NCBI GenBank assembly: GCA_002455255.1
Contig: DKKL01000019.1
Coordinates: 19,164 to 55,621, forward strand
Length of the DNA: 36,458 nt
Reading direction: 5' to 3'
From: Candidatus Tepidiaquacellales bacterium UBA6667
GTDB lineage: Bacteria > Bacteroidota > Ignavibacteria > Tepidaquicellales > Tepidaquicellaceae
The notes beneath the pieces are model-generated. The model had not been told where the DNA came from and did no database searches. It saw nothing but the letters and a program-made list of their open reading frames with translations. Below, piece after piece: positions 35,644 through 36,458 of the stretch. The position numbers and the translations under genes were made by a program. How positions within the stretch are numbered: position 1 is the stretch's first letter; each line of letters begins with the position of its first letter.

Positions 35644-36458
35644 ATGTCTAAAATTGTTTTTGTTTTTCCCGGGCAAGGTTCTCAATCTCCGGGAATGGGA
35701 AAGGACTTATATGATAATTCTGATTTTGCAAAAGAGATTTATATTAAAGCAAATGAGATTATGGAAACTGATATTTCCGAAATATCATTTAACGGACCTT
35801 CAGATATATTAAAGCAAACAAATTTAACTCAACCCGCATTATTTATTCACTCTTATATTTTGTTTAATCTGATACAGGATAAATTAGTTGCTGATTTTGC
35901 AGCCGGACATTCGCTTGGCGAATATACCGCTTTGTGTTATGCGAAAACTTTCGATTTTGAAAACGGTCTCAAGCTTGTAAAAGCCAGAGGTAAACTTATG
36001 AAAGATGCCGGTGATATACAAAAAGGTACAATGGCAGCATTAATAGGTTTATCAGATGAGCAAGTGAAAGAAATTTGTGATTTAGCAAAAGAGAATCAAA
36101 TTGTTCAGCCGGCAAATTATAACTGTCCGGGACAAATTGTGATATCAGGTGATGAAGATGCCGTGTTAAGAGCGATTGAAATAGCAAAAGCTGAACCTTA
36201 TAAATGCAGACTTGCAAAACAACTTGAAGTAAGCGGAGCATTTCACTCTGAATTGATGAAATCTCTCGCAGATGATTTTAAAATTGAAATTGAAAAATGC
36301 AACATTTCAGATTCTCAGATTCCTGTATATTCAAATGTTGAAGCAGAACCTGTAAGCGATAAATTTTTAATTGAACAATTGCTTCACAGACAACTATATT
36401 CGTCTGTAAAATGGGAACAATTAATCAGGAATATGATTCGTGACGGTGCTAATACTTA
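35644..36458 (+). CDS. fabD: malonyl-CoA-ACP transacylase, C-terminus beyond window
   Basis: The first 271 residues of FabD are present. They include the N-terminal FVFPGQGSQSPGMGKDL, the nucleophile elbow GHSLGEY with Ser90, Arg115 in KARGKLM, and His201 in VSGAFHSELM, matching the catalytic triad region of the family. Ser90 accepts malonyl from CoA and passes it to acyl carrier protein to start fatty acid elongation. The start is ATG 35644. The 151 bases upstream, shared with the divergent dehydrogenase gene, show no clear operator. The gene runs off the right edge, where fatty-acid genes often follow. Confidence 0.95.
   Translation, partial: MSKIVFVFPGQGSQSPGMGKDLYDNSDFAKEIYIKANEIMETDISEISFNGPSDILKQTNLTQPALFIHSYILFNLIQDKLVADFAAGHSLGEYTALCYAKTFDFENGLKLVKARGKLMKDAGDIQKGTMAALIGLSDEQVKEICDLAKENQIVQPANYNCPGQIVISGDEDAVLRAIEIAKAEPYKCRLAKQLEVSGAFHSELMKSLADDFKIEIEKCNISDSQIPVYSNVEAEPVSDKFLIEQLLHRQLYSSVKWEQLIRNMIRDGANT

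Overview
The window is AT-rich, gene-dense bacterial chromosome. It suggests an Ignavibacteria/Chlorobi-type member of the Bacteroidota-Chlorobi group. Two secreted proteins end in the C-terminal sorting domain of the type IX secretion system (FPNPFNP/YPNPFNP motif, 'GVYFYKL'-like segment, final KKM..VK/LK). Most genes show no clear Shine-Dalgarno site, and a promoter candidate fits the Bacteroidota -33/-7 pattern. The taxonomic assignment is inference; there is no rRNA gene in the window. No tRNA, rRNA, IS element or CRISPR array was recognised, and no gap between genes exceeds about 170 bases.

Layout. (1) 1-4565, minus: most of a giant secreted alpha-2-macroglobulin-like protein with an intact CVEQ thioester motif, running off the left edge. 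(2) 4733-6960, plus: DUF2461 protein, alpha/beta hydrolase and TruA in a tight operon. (3) 6957-8459, minus: two DUF4397 lipoproteins. (4) 8578-10524, plus: a TIGR01777-type epimerase and a small-molecule kinase whose 3' end runs into the convergent pump operon. (5) 10444-16359, minus: a complete tripartite efflux/export operon (TolC, MacA-like adaptor, ABC ATPase, two FtsX/MacB permeases). (6) 16496-18311, plus: QueD, overlapping a SpoU RNA methyltransferase with a roughly 200-residue Gly/Asn/Tyr/Lys-rich N-terminal extension. (7) 18396-26122, minus: a sialidase-like T9SS cargo protein, then CinA, PgsA, thiolase, a small exported protein and acetyl-CoA synthetase; transcription would run from acs towards cinA. 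(8) 26252-26846, plus: a BrnT/CopG-type toxin-antitoxin pair with an inverted repeat at its promoter. (9) 26966-33955, plus: a probable exopolysaccharide locus (BcsB-like protein, stand-alone receiver, GT2 polymerase with a GspE/MshEN-like N-terminal domain, outer-membrane protein, GT-C integral-membrane protein). The polymerase gene is cut by one in-frame TGA. (10) 34008-35489, minus: a PQQ-type sugar dehydrogenase with a T9SS signal. (11) 35644 to the right edge, plus: the start of fabD.

The most interesting parts are the exopolysaccharide locus and its TGA-interrupted synthase, the macroglobulin carrying a TonB-plug-like insert, and the low-complexity extension on the rRNA/tRNA methyltransferase. 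The rest is largely core metabolism and envelope biology.
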